The notes under the pieces were generated by a model, which saw only the letters and a program-made list of their open reading frames with translations, was not told the origin of the DNA and did no database searches. A stretch of DNA of 64,000 nt from Alteribacter keqinensis. GTDB taxonomy: Bacteria; Bacillota; Bacilli; Bacillales; Salisediminibacteriaceae. The stretch covers positions 434,001-498,000 of the forward strand of contig NZ_RHIB01000002.1 of the NCBI RefSeq assembly GCF_003710255.1. The letters are read 5' to 3'. The position numbers were made by a program, and so were the translations under genes. Positions 1-8,800 of the stretch are shown here, in pieces (positions within the stretch are counted from its first letter, which is position 1; the number at the start of each line of letters is the position of its first letter).

Positions 1-213
1 TGAGATTCCGTCCTGTGCGTTACGGCTCGCCTGGTCCAACCCGTTAATCTGTGCGCGCATCTTCTCGGAAATCGCAAGACCTGCGGCGTCGTCTCCAGCA
101 CGGTTGATACGAAGACCTGAAGAAAGCTTCTCCATTGAACTCTGGTTTGCTGCCTGGTTGATTCCCATCTGACGGTGGGTGTTCAACGCTGAAATGTTGT
201 TGTTGATGATCAT
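1..213 (-). CDS. hag: flagellin, N-terminal part (runs off left edge)
   Basis: The first 71 codons of flagellin, the subunit that polymerises into the flagellar filament after export through the flagellar type III apparatus. The translation starts [15 protein letters not shown] and continues through [20 protein letters not shown] and a [11 protein letters not shown] segment. This is the conserved D0/D1 alpha-helical region that also carries the export signal. The start at 213 is set by a GGAGG ribosome binding site about 8 bases upstream. The rest of the gene lies outside the window. The leader carries a SigD-like promoter and a CsrA-type hairpin (separate entries), as in B. subtilis hag, although fliW and csrA themselves are not beside it here. 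Confidence 0.97.
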   Translation of the reverse strand, partial: MIINNNISALNTHRQMGINQAANQSSMEKLSSGLRINRAGDDAAGLAISEKMRAQINGLDQASRNAQDGIS

Positions 214-240
214 AATGATCTACCTCCATTGTAGTTTTTC

Positions 241-260
241 AGACCACGTCCGTGTGGTCT
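241..260 (-). promoter_or_regulatory. CsrA-type GGA hairpin in the hag leader
   Basis: On the minus strand AGACCAC and GTGGTCT form a 7-bp stem whose 6-base loop is ACGGAC, so a GGA sits in the loop. A second GGA is inside the Shine-Dalgarno about 15 bases downstream. Two such sites, one in a hairpin loop and one over the ribosome binding site, are the known arrangement by which CsrA represses hag translation in B. subtilis, with FliW as antagonist. The role here is inferred from the match. Confidence 0.6.
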
Positions 261-329
261 TTATATGTAAGTCTCTATATAGAGCACTTAACACCGGTTT
301 GGTTATGAAGATTTTCACCTTCAGATATT

Positions 330-355
330 ATATCGACACGGTTTAATAAACTTTG
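330..355 (-). promoter_or_regulatory. probable SigD (sigma-28) promoter of hag
   Basis: On the minus strand CAAA and GTCGATAT are separated by 14 bases. The SigD consensus is TAAA-N15-GCCGATAT, so the -10 matches 7 of 8. It lies about 115 bases upstream of the flagellin start, which leaves a leader long enough to hold the CsrA hairpin. From here to about 554 I see no gene. Confidence 0.55.
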
Positions 356-554
356 AGTGATTATTGAAAAAAATTAAAACTAGCTTCACTTAGCTTATCC
401 ACCTGTCTGAATCTCCCCCGTTTTGATTAAGTTCTGAATACGTAATGAGAAGGACCAACATTAAGGTAATTTTGAAGAACTAAACCACAAAATGACAGGA
501 GGATTACAACTTCATCTTTAATATTTTTCGTGAGCACACCTTCCAGTGTGCCAT

Positions 555-576
555 GAAGCATCAGAACCGTTCCCAT
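555..576. repeat. REP-like palindrome remnant at the RAYT 3' end
   Basis: It reads GAAGCATCAGAACCGTTCCC on the plus strand, a degenerate copy of the palindromes at 1485-1567 and 1795-1822. The stop codon of the transposase pseudogene at 561 lies inside it. The gene's last codons (KRWERF then stop) are therefore read from the repeat itself. Confidence 0.6.
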
Positions 577-1227
577 CTCTTAACCAGTGCAATATTCAAG
601 GTAGTCCCCAAAAGCTCCACAATCAATGCCCTTCCTTCATCATCCGTTAACCTCTGACTCATCTCTATATCGAGACACTGATCATCATTGACTCTCTCAT
701 TAAACTCTTTAAACTTCACCATGTTGTTCGCAAACTGAGATAATACAAAACGTGAATCCAGAAGTTCACAAAAGAGTGCCCCTGCACCTTTGTAATACCC
801 AGGACAGCTGCTCCACTTCCACTCATCAACACGGGTGACCATTCCCGCTTTTACCGGATTCTGATGAATATATCTGACAACCGTTAGGAGATACTGATCG
901 GTTTCCACGCTCTCACTCTTAAAACGGTCCTGAAACAGATGGCCCGATATCCTGTATTTCCAATTGTAAAACTTAACAAAGCACACACCGATCCGTTTCA
1001 CCGTATCGGAAACCGGTTCATTGCCTTCTTTTTATGAGGAAATGGACATGATTATTCATCAAACACCAGGCGTATACCTTCATATTAAAACGCCGTTTAT
1101 ATCTTTTAACGAATTCAAGGAACTGAGTACGGTCATCGTCGTCATGAAAGATCTCTTGCCCGCTAGATCCTCTCCACATCATATGATAAATCCCAGTCCG
1201 GCTTTTCACCCTCGCCCCTTGAGGCAC
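561..1227 (-). pseudogene. REP-associated tyrosine transposase (RAYT, Y1_Tnp / IS200-like), frameshifted
   Basis: RAYTs are single-copy, HUH-type Tyr transposases that mobilise REP palindromes. The first part (GTG at 1227, good upstream AAAGGTGG) has GIYHMMWRG and the metal-binding NNHVHFLI motif, then stops at about 1018. The second part resumes in another frame with KRIGVCFVKFYNWKYRISGH, LFQDRFKSE (catalytic Tyr region), RYIHQNPVKAG and CLDIEMSQRLTDDEGR. Removing one T from the T5 run at 1029-1033 joins the two frames (HFLIKEGNEPVSDTVKRIG). The C-terminus is also short: the usual last helix is replaced by codons read from the REP at 555-576. It is probably inactive unless the slippery run allows some frameshifting. 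A remote RAYT may act on these REPs. Confidence 0.85.
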
Positions 1228-1484
1228 ACAACCACCACCTTTGTAAATAAATTAGACAAAGAACAAGAGATAAAAAACAAGATTGAAGAATGTATGGGGA
1301 GCATTAAGGAATAAAGGAGTATCCAAATAGAGGACATAAGGCAAAAAACAAAAGAAATAATAGAATTGAAGGAAAGGTATTACACTGAGGAAAGAAATTA
1401 AGGAGAATTCGAAGAAAATCATACGTTGAAAATAATATAGCACAAAAAACCAAAAAGGGGAACAAAAGTTCTCAAAATAAAAAA

Positions 1485-1567
1485 GGAAGCTCGGGGACGG
1501 CTTCTATTTGCTTCCCACCCCCTGAATAACTCCCTTGCTGGAAGCAAAGAACCGTCCCCGCGCTTCC
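1485..1567. repeat. inverted pair of REP-like palindromes (BIME-like)
   Basis: Two palindromes face each other with a 24-base spacer: 1485-1515 and 1540-1567. Each has GGAAGC/GCTTCC ends enclosing a CCGTCCCC core, which is on opposite strands in the two copies. With 555-576 and 1795-1822 they form a small family next to a RAYT gene, as expected for REP sequences. The rest of 1228-1794 holds no credible gene. Confidence 0.7.
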
Positions 1568-1794
1568 TAGAAGGGTGAAAGACACTTCTTCTTAACTGAC
1601 CATGCGATTGCTGTACTATCAAACCAATTTCATCTCACTCACTTCTAAATAACGGCCATCTCGCTTTTCTAAGTCCCAGCTATACCAACCCCACCTGCTA
1701 TGCTTAATCAATGAATTAACATTCATTCAATTCAAATTTGAGATAAGTCATTTTCAAGACATTTCCCATAGGGAGAGTTCATCGTTTGCGGGCC

Positions 1795-1822
1795 GGAAGC
1801 ACCAGAACCGTCCCGGTGCTTC
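1795..1822. repeat. REP-like palindrome
   Basis: GGAAGCACC, then AGAACCGTCCC, then GGTGCTTC: an 8-bp perfect stem with the same AGAACCGTCCC core as the copy at 1540-1567. It marks the exact place where similarity of the following gene to Abi proteins begins, so it may be a recombination point. Confidence 0.7.
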
Positions 1823-2424
1823 ATAGAACGTTAGGCCAGCAACGTAAAAATAAAAACGACTCCATTAAATCTTATCTTGAACAACACGGCTACATGCCGA
1901 TGTGGATTTTAATGAATGTAATAACATTTGGGAATGTGAGTCATCTTTTCACACTTCAAAAGGAGTCTGTTCAATTAGAGATAATAGAGTCTTTGGGCTT
2001 AAAATCTCAGCCTTCAATTCAAAAAGATTTATCAATTATTAATACATCTAGAATTTTACAAATATTAAGTATTTATCGAAATATATGTGCACATAACGAG
2101 CGATTTTATTTAACAAAGATAAAAGTACCTTTAGATGACATTTATATGAACTTTGGAAAGAAATTACCTAACGATGTTGATGTGACTCTTCGTCGAAGGT
2201 TAAACTCTTCTCAAAAAAAGAAGAGACTAAATTCACGCCAAGGTATTTACGCGTTAATTTTTATTATATCGTTATTCATGGATAGCAAAGAATTAAATAT
2301 TTTTATAAAAGAAATTAAAAATGAGTTTGATAAGCTAAGTCAAGAATTAAACACAATCCCCATAAGTGAAATTGAAAGATCCATGGGTATGAATTTTGAC
2401 TGGTATGAAATGATTAGAAGCTAA
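1823..2424 (+). pseudogene. abortive-infection protein (Abi_2, AbiD/AbiF type), 5'-truncated HEPN remnant
   Basis: The C-terminal half of an AbiD/AbiF-family protein, an anti-phage abortive infection factor with a HEPN ribonuclease fold. The reading frame is open from about 1786 only through a TTG inside REP sequence. Family-like sequence starts around NDSIKSYLEQHGYMPMWILM and includes NVITFGNVSHLF. It then reaches RNICAHNERFY, which carries the HEPN R-x4-H catalytic motif, and ends about 110 residues later. Intact relatives are about 300 residues, so roughly the first 130 are missing, and no start codon with a ribosome binding site is present. The body is AT-rich compared with the flanks. 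It is followed by a terminator. It could in principle be translated as a fragment, but I judge it a remnant. Confidence 0.75.
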
Positions 2425-2454
2425 CAACATACCTCTTTCAACTTTAGAAAAAAT

Positions 2455-2510
2455 AAAATTCACTAAGTAGTTGTCACTAAGACATTGTACTAAGTGAATT
2501 TTCTTTTTGC
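2455..2510 (+). terminator. rho-independent terminator after the Abi remnant
   Basis: AAAATTCACT-aAGTA and its complement TACTaAGTGAATTTT form a 15-bp stem with one mismatch and an 18-base loop (2455-2469 with 2488-2502), followed by CTTTTT. Confidence 0.6.
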
Positions 2511-2689
2511 GCCAGGTTCCAATCATTTATAAGTCGTCCCCTCTTTTTTCTATTACATCTTGGACTATCCTTATTTGATTTTTAATAAATATTAAGACAA
2601 CATAATGAATCATACCGTCATATATAACCATCAAGTCCATTGGAATGAGACAAACGAACCACCTCATATAATTTATTGAGGTGAATGTA

Positions 2690-2830
2690 ATGGCAACTAA
2701 GAGTATGCTTCTATGTCCAAGAAATATCATGACTTATTACCATGATGATATTAAAAATGAAGCCAGAGCTAGAAGAGTAATAAATGCTGAGAGGTCTAGG
2801 AAAAGTAGAGTAATTCCATTAGTTCATTAA
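2690..2830 (+). CDS. small basic protein, unknown (46 aa)
   Basis: ATG at 2690 is preceded by GAGGTGA at a normal distance and opens a 46-codon frame, MATKSMLLCPRNIMTYYHDD then a basic segment rich in Arg (EARARRVINAERSRKSR) and ending PLVH. I do not recognise it. The ribosome binding site is the 3' arm of a 7-bp hairpin (CACCTCA at 2660-2666 with TGAGGTG at 2677-2683), so translation could be controlled by structure. Its stop overlaps the convergent glycosyltransferase stop by 4 bases. The opposite-strand 67-codon frame has no ribosome binding site and is less likely. It could be a remnant. Confidence 0.4.
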   Translation: MATKSMLLCPRNIMTYYHDDIKNEARARRVINAERSRKSRVIPLVH

Positions 2831-3888
2831 TATTTGCTCCAGAGGTCTTTAAATTTTAAAACAGACCTATCTAAATCAAAGGGTGCTTTTGATATGTCAT
2901 CACATTCGTATAGGCCGTTTCTAAGACTGTGATCTACTTTTAAAAGTTCATCTTTCCACAGTGATAGTTCTAAAGGTAGTATAGTCAATTGTTTTGGAAA
3001 ATACTCTTTCAATTCTAGGTGTATATCAATATCTGAGACTATACATGGTAGACCATGATATAAGGCTTCTAATAAAGCTCCGGGTAATCCTTCTCTTTCC
3101 GTTGGAAATAGGAAAATTTGACTTTCGCGTAAAAAATCATGTACATTTTCTTTTTCACCAATTAAATTTATATTATTTATTTCAAGCTCTTTTAAACTTT
3201 TTGCTATTCCCTCTGCGTACTCAGTTTTACAATTTCCAACCAATTTCAAGTTAAATCTGCCAGTATCCATTGTCTTTAATAAATCAACAAGAAACATTTG
3301 GTTTTTACTACTAATTAAACGTCCTACATTAACTAAATTAGTTGTACTGTTTACTTGAATATTTTTTTTAAATTTACCGTTATTTTTTATACCATTATAA
3401 ATTACTTGGCACTTACTGTTTTCCTTCCACCTTTCCCCTATTGCTGCCTTCATTGTAGTTTCACTTACTCCTATAACGTCGGTCGCTGCATATAAAGTTA
3501 ACATCTTTAAAAATCCATATTTTATATTATTAAAAATATTTATATCTCTACCGTTAGACGAGGATCTAAAATGTGAAATCCGCCCTTTTACCCCGTTGAA
3601 TTTTGCAACTAATAAAATTAGTCCCGAGGTATAAAATACATGAGAGTGTACGACATTTGGGCGTTCATTTTTCAATAAATTATATAATTTAAATAGAAAA
3701 AGCAAGTTAAACTTTAGATAGTGTATTTTCCCTCCATTTTCTATTATCTTATCATCTAAAGCTCCTCTTTTGCCGGATAATACACAGAAATGGTTTTCAA
3801 CGGAACCACCTACTCTATCTATAACCTCTAAGGTCCGTAGTTCAGCCCCACCTCTATTCATGGTACCAAAAAAATGTATGATTTTCAT
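2827..3888 (-). CDS. glycosyltransferase, family 4 (GT-B), EPS cluster
   Basis: A 353-residue GT-B enzyme that transfers a sugar from a nucleotide donor onto the lipid-linked EPS repeat unit at the inner membrane face. The N-terminus MKIIHFFGTMNRGGAE matches the acceptor-side GGAE loop of GT4 enzymes. Residues 110-260 hold the linker and NVGRLISSKNQ (start of the nucleotide-binding domain). FPTEREGLPGALLEAL near 260-280 is the donor-binding EX7E motif. It is the last gene of the minus-strand eps operon, separated from wzy by 294 bases in which I see no gene. Very AT-rich codon use. Sugar specificity cannot be read from the sequence. Confidence 0.88.
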   Translation of the reverse strand: MKIIHFFGTMNRGGAELRTLEVIDRVGGSVENHFCVLSGKRGALDDKIIENGGKIHYLKFNLLFLFKLYNLLKNERPNVVHSHVFYTSGLILLVAKFNGVKGRISHFRSSSNGRDINIFNNIKYGFLKMLTLYAATDVIGVSETTMKAAIGERWKENSKCQVIYNGIKNNGKFKKNIQVNSTTNLVNVGRLISSKNQMFLVDLLKTMDTGRFNLKLVGNCKTEYAEGIAKSLKELEINNINLIGEKENVHDFLRESQIFLFPTEREGLPGALLEALYHGLPCIVSDIDIHLELKEYFPKQLTILPLELSLWKDELLKVDHSLRNGLYECDDISKAPFDLDRSVLKFKDLWSKY

Positions 3889-4182
3889 AATTTCTAAAGC
3901 TCTCCCTCTACTCTGTATTTATTATTGTTTACCTAAAGTAAGAGATAGTGTTATAATTCACCACAAAAAGTTTTTTTGCCACCTAAACATAACCATAGCA
4001 TATATAGCGCTTTTGAAAACGATATTAGACATTAAATGACATGGTCTTGTTGTAAAAGTGGGCTTTTGAATCTAACCATTGTTAAGCTGATTTACTTTGA
4101 TTCTTAATTCAAATCATAACTTTCAAGATTAGTTCCAAGATCTAATAGTATACATAGTATGAACAATGATAATTTTAAAAAT

Positions 4183-5478
4183 TTAAGCTACAATTTTAAC
4201 TTTATTTTTAAAATGATCTTTAAGCGCCCAAACCGCCCAAATTACAAATAATACAAAAAATGAAGATAAGTGAACTGTTAAAAAGAAAATAGTTATAAGG
4301 ATCGTAAATAAAAATAGCAGTGAGTTTGAAGCCCTATCACCAATTCTTGCAAGTGTAATTATAGAAAATGGTGCGATAATCCCCCCAATAAAACCTAAAT
4401 TAGCTATAAATTCTTCTAATACACTTGTGGTCATCCCCCACCCCCATAAACGAGGTTCCGTGTTAAATATAGCAGAGGTCATGTATTGCGCGTAAGGTAA
4501 TGGCTTTTCATTCCAAAGTTCTCTTGGAACAAATATTGTGAGATAGAAAATAAAACTTTGGCCTCTTTTTTCTAAAATTTGTCTATTATCATCGAGTTCA
4601 GACAAGATAGTTAATTTAGTAACATCATCTCTTCCAAAATTTACTCTATAATCTTGGTAATGGTCTCGGTCTAAGTCATAAGAAATTAAGTTATCAATTA
4701 TTTGTTGATACCCAAAGAAAAAGGAAATACATATTATAAGAATACCTACACCGACAACAACTCCTTTTAATCCTTTTAACATCCCTTTCATTATTAAAAT
4801 TATTATAAGCAGTAATAAGAAAGAAATAACTATGCTTCTTTTTCCATTTAACCAAAAAATAATAAACAAATATGGAGAAAGTATTATAATTAACTGAATC
4901 AAATGTTTTCTTATTATAAAAATAAAAAAAAGTGCAGAGAAGCTAGCAATTCGAGTAAATAAGTTTATTGTATTATGAAAATCTTGACTTTCACCATCTA
5001 AGAGTCCACGAGTAGATACTCCATAATTTAAATAGACAGAAGGATCTGGAGCAAATAGTAATAACAATACTGGACTAAACAAAAATAAGACTGCAACTAA
5101 AATTGATAAAAGGTATAAGCCTTTACTTCCGCCTACTTTATAAATAGAAAGTTTATAACTACTTATGTTAGAATTTTTTCCGAATATATGAAATATAAAG
5201 GATATATATATAATATAAAGATTATATATTCCACTTACTAAAAAATCCTCATGAAGTCCACTAAATGCAGGTTGTGAAGAATATTCTGGTACCCCAAACA
5301 CTACATTCATAATAGAGGGAACAACAAAAAAAATATAAAAAATTATTACTATAAAATAAATTACTCTATAATAACCGTTAAGTATTAAATTCATTGATCT
5401 AAACAGTAAAAAAACACTATAAATTAACATTACCACTAGTGTAAAGTAATAAAAAATTCCAATCATATTTTTCTCCAA
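4183..5478 (-). CDS. wzy: oligosaccharide repeat unit polymerase (Wzy-like)
   Basis: A 431-residue, highly hydrophobic protein with about ten to twelve predicted membrane segments and a larger outside loop around residues 265-330 (YDLDRDHYQDYRVNFGRDD, then KRGQSFIFYL and VPRELWNEKPLPYAQYMTS). The FVPRELWNxKP stretch is typical of O-antigen/EPS polymerases of the EpsG/oligosaccharide-repeat family. These join undecaprenyl-linked repeat units outside the membrane. It sits 7 bases after wzx, as expected in a Wzx/Wzy-dependent locus. Assignment rests on topology and context because Wzy proteins diverge strongly. Confidence 0.75.
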   Translation of the reverse strand: MEKNMIGIFYYFTLVVMLIYSVFLLFRSMNLILNGYYRVIYFIVIIFYIFFVVPSIMNVVFGVPEYSSQPAFSGLHEDFLVSGIYNLYIIYISFIFHIFGKNSNISSYKLSIYKVGGSKGLYLLSILVAVLFLFSPVLLLLFAPDPSVYLNYGVSTRGLLDGESQDFHNTINLFTRIASFSALFFIFIIRKHLIQLIIILSPYLFIIFWLNGKRSIVISFLLLLIIILIMKGMLKGLKGVVVGVGILIICISFFFGYQQIIDNLISYDLDRDHYQDYRVNFGRDDVTKLTILSELDDNRQILEKRGQSFIFYLTIFVPRELWNEKPLPYAQYMTSAIFNTEPRLWGWGMTTSVLEEFIANLGFIGGIIAPFSIITLARIGDRASNSLLFLFTILITIFFLTVHLSSFFVLFVIWAVWALKDHFKNKVKIVA

Positions 5479-5485
5479 TTAAAAA

Positions 5486-6697
5486 TTAATTTCTTATTAG
5501 ATTAAGATAAGTTATTATATAACCAATAGTAGACACTATGAATCCAATAACTAACGCAATAGCCGCACCTTCCAACCCAAATTTCGGTATTAAAGCATAA
5601 GATGCTATAGTAATTGCTATTAATGCACTTGAGTGAACTGGTAGTTCTTTTTTAAACTTCCTCATCGCAGTTATAGATGTACCCAAAAAAACCGTAGCAT
5701 ATTGAAATATTGCACCACATGTAATTAAAAGTAGTATATGATTATAGGCTGCATACTCTCTACTATAAACTAAGGTTAAAAATATCTCACCAAAAAAGAA
5801 AACAAGTATTATTGCGAATAAACCAACCAAAAAGCCAAATGAGATTAATTTAGATAACAAAGATTTAAACTTTTCATTGTCATTCTCACCATAATATTGA
5901 GATAATCTAGGTAGTACAGCCTGACTTAATGAAGAAATCATTGTTCCAAAAGCAACAAGTAAATAAGAGATGCTCGCGAAAATACCTAATTCATATTGTC
6001 CTAAGTATCCCTCAATAAAATATCGAGGTACATTTGTTTTTAGTGAACCAATAGTAACTGATATCCCTAAAGGTAAAACTAGTAATAATAAAGATAATAT
6101 TTTTTTGTTAAATATTAATCGGTTCTGTTGATTTATTCCTAAATCTTTCAAATTTTTCTTATCATATGTGTACAGAATTAGAATCCTAACTATTATTAAA
6201 CCAATTATACTAATAACTAGGTCATTTAAAAATAAATAAGTAACAAAAACAACCGGTACACTCAAGGTTCCTCTCAAAATGTATGAAATTGAAATAAGTT
6301 TCATACGTTCTTTTTTTTGTAGGGCGCCAAATATTATTTCACTTTGAGATTCAAAAACTTTTAAGATAGACATTAAAAAAATCATTGTTGCTACTTCAAA
6401 TGAGTAATTTGACATAATTAATATTATAATTACTAGTATAACACCAACTATATTCCCTAATCTTCTTATTAAACTATATTCATTGTAATCAAATTCGTTT
6501 TTCTTATCAGTAGATATTGCTGCACGTAATTTAAAGCTTAAAAAAAGGAAAATAGGTGCACATATAGCTAATGCTAACGTATATTGCCCCACAGCTATAG
6601 GTCCACCTAACTTAGTGAAAATTATGAGAATTATAAACTGTGACAATGCTAAAGTTACATTACCAATTAAAGCCCATGAAAAATTTCTTTTTAACAA
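5486..6697 (-). CDS. wzx: polysaccharide flippase (Wzx-like, MOP superfamily)
   Basis: A 403-residue membrane protein with about twelve predicted helices, starting MLKRNFSWALIGNVTLALSQ, the conserved N-terminal helix of Wzx/RfbX/EpsK proteins, and including a GSLKTNVPRYFIEGYLG loop (about 215-235) common in the family. It would flip the undecaprenyl-pyrophosphate repeat unit across the membrane for polymerisation by the adjacent Wzy. At 403 residues it is slightly short but looks complete. A 345-base AT-rich gap with a perfect inverted repeat lies in front of it. Confidence 0.85.
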   Translation of the reverse strand: MLKRNFSWALIGNVTLALSQFIILIIFTKLGGPIAVGQYTLALAICAPIFLFLSFKLRAAISTDKKNEFDYNEYSLIRRLGNIVGVILVIIILIMSNYSFEVATMIFLMSILKVFESQSEIIFGALQKKERMKLISISYILRGTLSVPVVFVTYLFLNDLVISIIGLIIVRILILYTYDKKNLKDLGINQQNRLIFNKKILSLLLLVLPLGISVTIGSLKTNVPRYFIEGYLGQYELGIFASISYLLVAFGTMISSLSQAVLPRLSQYYGENDNEKFKSLLSKLISFGFLVGLFAIILVFFFGEIFLTLVYSREYAAYNHILLLITCGAIFQYATVFLGTSITAMRKFKKELPVHSSALIAITIASYALIPKFGLEGAAIALVIGFIVSTIGYIITYLNLIRN

Positions 6698-6722
6698 AAT
6701 AATTCTCCCTTATAACATAATC

Positions 6723-6755
6723 ATAATCATATTTATTTAAAATAAATATGATTAT
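6723..6755. repeat. perfect 16-bp inverted repeat in the wzx leader
   Basis: ATAATCATATTTATTT (6723-6738) and its exact complement (6740-6755) with one base between them. It lies 26 bases upstream of wzx in the 6698-7042 gap, which otherwise holds only AT-rich sequence and no gene. The stem is too AT-rich and lacks the T run of a good terminator. It could be an operator, an mRNA stability hairpin, or a boundary scar. Confidence 0.6.
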
Positions 6756-7042
6756 AGAAATTATTAACAAGGAATATTTATTAATGATTTCCTGTTAATA
6801 TTTTCTTATTATTCAAATATCTATTTAAAGGAATGTTAATGTACTTTATTGAAGAAAAAGTTACTGTATTGCTTATTTTCATTGAAAAAAATGAAAATCA
6901 TTAACTTTTCGCCTTTTTTAAATTCAGTTAAATTTAAAAATTTAAAAATCTAAACTTAACATAATTAAATTATTTGATCGATAATATTCGCTTTTATATC
7001 TATAAGTGCTAGTAAATATTATACTTATCCTATAGTATTGGA

Positions 7043-8206
7043 TTAACTATTATGTTCAATAAAATTTTTAAAGAATGATTGTCGTCGTGATTCTATTAAT
7101 TTCTTATCATATTCTTTAGAAGTTTCATAATTTTGTTTTGCTTGGGAATATAGATCACTTTTCTTTACTTCCCTTAGTATTTTACATATTTCCTCATCGT
7201 TATTTGTTGATTTACTAAAAATATATTTTTCGTCTAACAACTCTGGAATACCTCCGGCATTAGTACCTATAGCAAGGATCCCCCTACTCATTGCTTCTAT
7301 TAAAGCACGTGGTAACCCTTCCGTCTTGCTTGGTTGAGCATAAATATCGATGGTGTCAAGCCAACTAAAAATTTCTTTATGCGGTATAGTTCCTAAAAAC
7401 TTTACTTGCTCCAATACCTCATATTTCCTAGCAACTGATTTTAAATACGATTGATTCCCACCACCGACAATTTGATATTCATAGTTAGTTATTCCTTGCT
7501 TCTTTAATTTGCTTAAGGCTTTAATCACAGACTGTTGGCCTTTATATTTAACATCTACTGCAGCAGTAGTTCCGATAATTAATTTCTTAGAACTATTCAT
7601 ATTGTTTATTTTTTCTAGTCGTTTATTTATAATCTTTTCGTCAAAGTCAGTAAGTGAAACATTTGAACAATTTACACTGTATCCGTTTGTAGGGTAACGA
7701 CTCTGTAAAAAATTATTAGTTACATACAACACATATGGTGCTTCTTTTATTAATTTCCTTAAATTTAAATAACTAAACGGCGCAACAACTTTCCCTCTCC
7801 AGTTATAATTCCATAAAGAGTCCCAGGGGCAACCTACAACCTCAACCAAATACGGTTTATTATATTTTTTTGCAAATCTAATAGCCATATTACCTAGTGA
7901 GCTTATTCTTGCTATTACTAAATCAGATTCCAATATTTCTTTTTTTAAAATAGTTTTAACTAAACTTATTTTATAATACGACTTAACAGATTTGTGGTTG
8001 GGAACTGGCACAAATCTTGTACCTTCTATACTAGAATGGGATAAGTGTTTACTAGTTTCATTGATTTCAATACATCTTGCAACAATAGTAACATTTCCAG
8101 CAGCATCTACATAACGTTTTAAAGCTTCACCAGATAATCCACCGGTACTATAATATTGATCTTCATATTTGAGAAATTTATGGTCATGAACAAACACGAG
8201 TTTCAT
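7043..8206 (-). CDS. glycosyltransferase, family 4 (GT-B), EPS cluster
   Basis: A 387-residue cytoplasmic or peripheral membrane GT-B enzyme for EPS repeat-unit assembly. It starts MKLVFVHDHKFLKYEDQYYS with a TGGLSGEAL acceptor loop. It has IIGTTAAVDVKYKGQQ at the start of the donor domain, QIVGGGN, and PSKTEGLPRALIEAMSRG (EX7E motif). GTNAGGIPELL near residue 320 contacts the nucleotide sugar in this family. The start codon overlaps the stop of the upstream acetyltransferase by one base (TAATG), indicating translational coupling. The donor sugar is unknown. Confidence 0.87.
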   Translation of the reverse strand: MKLVFVHDHKFLKYEDQYYSTGGLSGEALKRYVDAAGNVTIVARCIEINETSKHLSHSSIEGTRFVPVPNHKSVKSYYKISLVKTILKKEILESDLVIARISSLGNMAIRFAKKYNKPYLVEVVGCPWDSLWNYNWRGKVVAPFSYLNLRKLIKEAPYVLYVTNNFLQSRYPTNGYSVNCSNVSLTDFDEKIINKRLEKINNMNSSKKLIIGTTAAVDVKYKGQQSVIKALSKLKKQGITNYEYQIVGGGNQSYLKSVARKYEVLEQVKFLGTIPHKEIFSWLDTIDIYAQPSKTEGLPRALIEAMSRGILAIGTNAGGIPELLDEKYIFSKSTNNDEEICKILREVKKSDLYSQAKQNYETSKEYDKKLIESRRQSFFKNFIEHNS

Positions 8207-8775
8207 TATTTCCTCTCCTTAATTACCTTAGCTGGGACCCCACCAACAACTGTATATGCTTGAACTTCTTTACTTACTACAGCACCAGCCCCTACTACAC
8301 TCCCTGTACTAATTTTATTACCTGCCAATATTGTGGCTTTTGCACCAATCCATACATCATCATCAATTACAATCCTATCAATAAAACCACCTTGATTATT
8401 AATAGTTGTATCTAAACTAGCAAAATGGTGTCCTGTAGACATTATTGTAACCCCATGTGCTATTGATACATCATTTCCTATCTCTATCCCACCGAATGAT
8501 TCAATATAACACATAGGATGAATACTAACATTATTACCCACTGAAAAATTTCGAGGATTTAAAAGATACACATTAGGATGAATTGAAATATTATCCCCAC
8601 AATTCTTAGCAATTGATTTTAAGAGAACATATCTAAGTACCAAGCCCTTTGTACCCTTGACCATACGATAGTGTTCAAATAATTTAACTCGTATTTGATA
8701 TGGGAATATTGAATAAATCGTTACTAGAAAATTAATCATGGGCTTAAATCTCTTAAATTTATCCCTTCCCCTCAT
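8206..8775 (-). CDS. hexapeptide-repeat acyltransferase (WcaF/LbH family)
   Basis: A 189-residue left-handed beta-helix acyltransferase, probably an O-acetyltransferase that decorates an EPS sugar using acetyl-CoA. After an N-terminal helical part, hexapeptide-like repeats run from about residue 60 to 180: IHPNVYLLNP, IGNDVSIAHGVTIMS, then TGHHF with the likely catalytic His. DDVWIGAKATILAG and IGAGAVV-type turns follow, ending VVGGVPAKVIKERK. It shares a one-base stop/start overlap with the downstream glycosyltransferase. The acceptor cannot be inferred. Confidence 0.85.
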   Translation of the reverse strand: MRGRDKFKRFKPMINFLVTIYSIFPYQIRVKLFEHYRMVKGTKGLVLRYVLLKSIAKNCGDNISIHPNVYLLNPRNFSVGNNVSIHPMCYIESFGGIEIGNDVSIAHGVTIMSTGHHFASLDTTINNQGGFIDRIVIDDDVWIGAKATILAGNKISTGSVVGAGAVVSKEVQAYTVVGGVPAKVIKERK

Positions 8776-8800
8776 TGATAATTGCCTCCAAACATTATAT

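Noticed and set aside
1021-1314. Open frame opposite the RAYT pseudogene
   Set aside because: It lies antisense to conserved transposase motifs and then runs into non-coding sequence.
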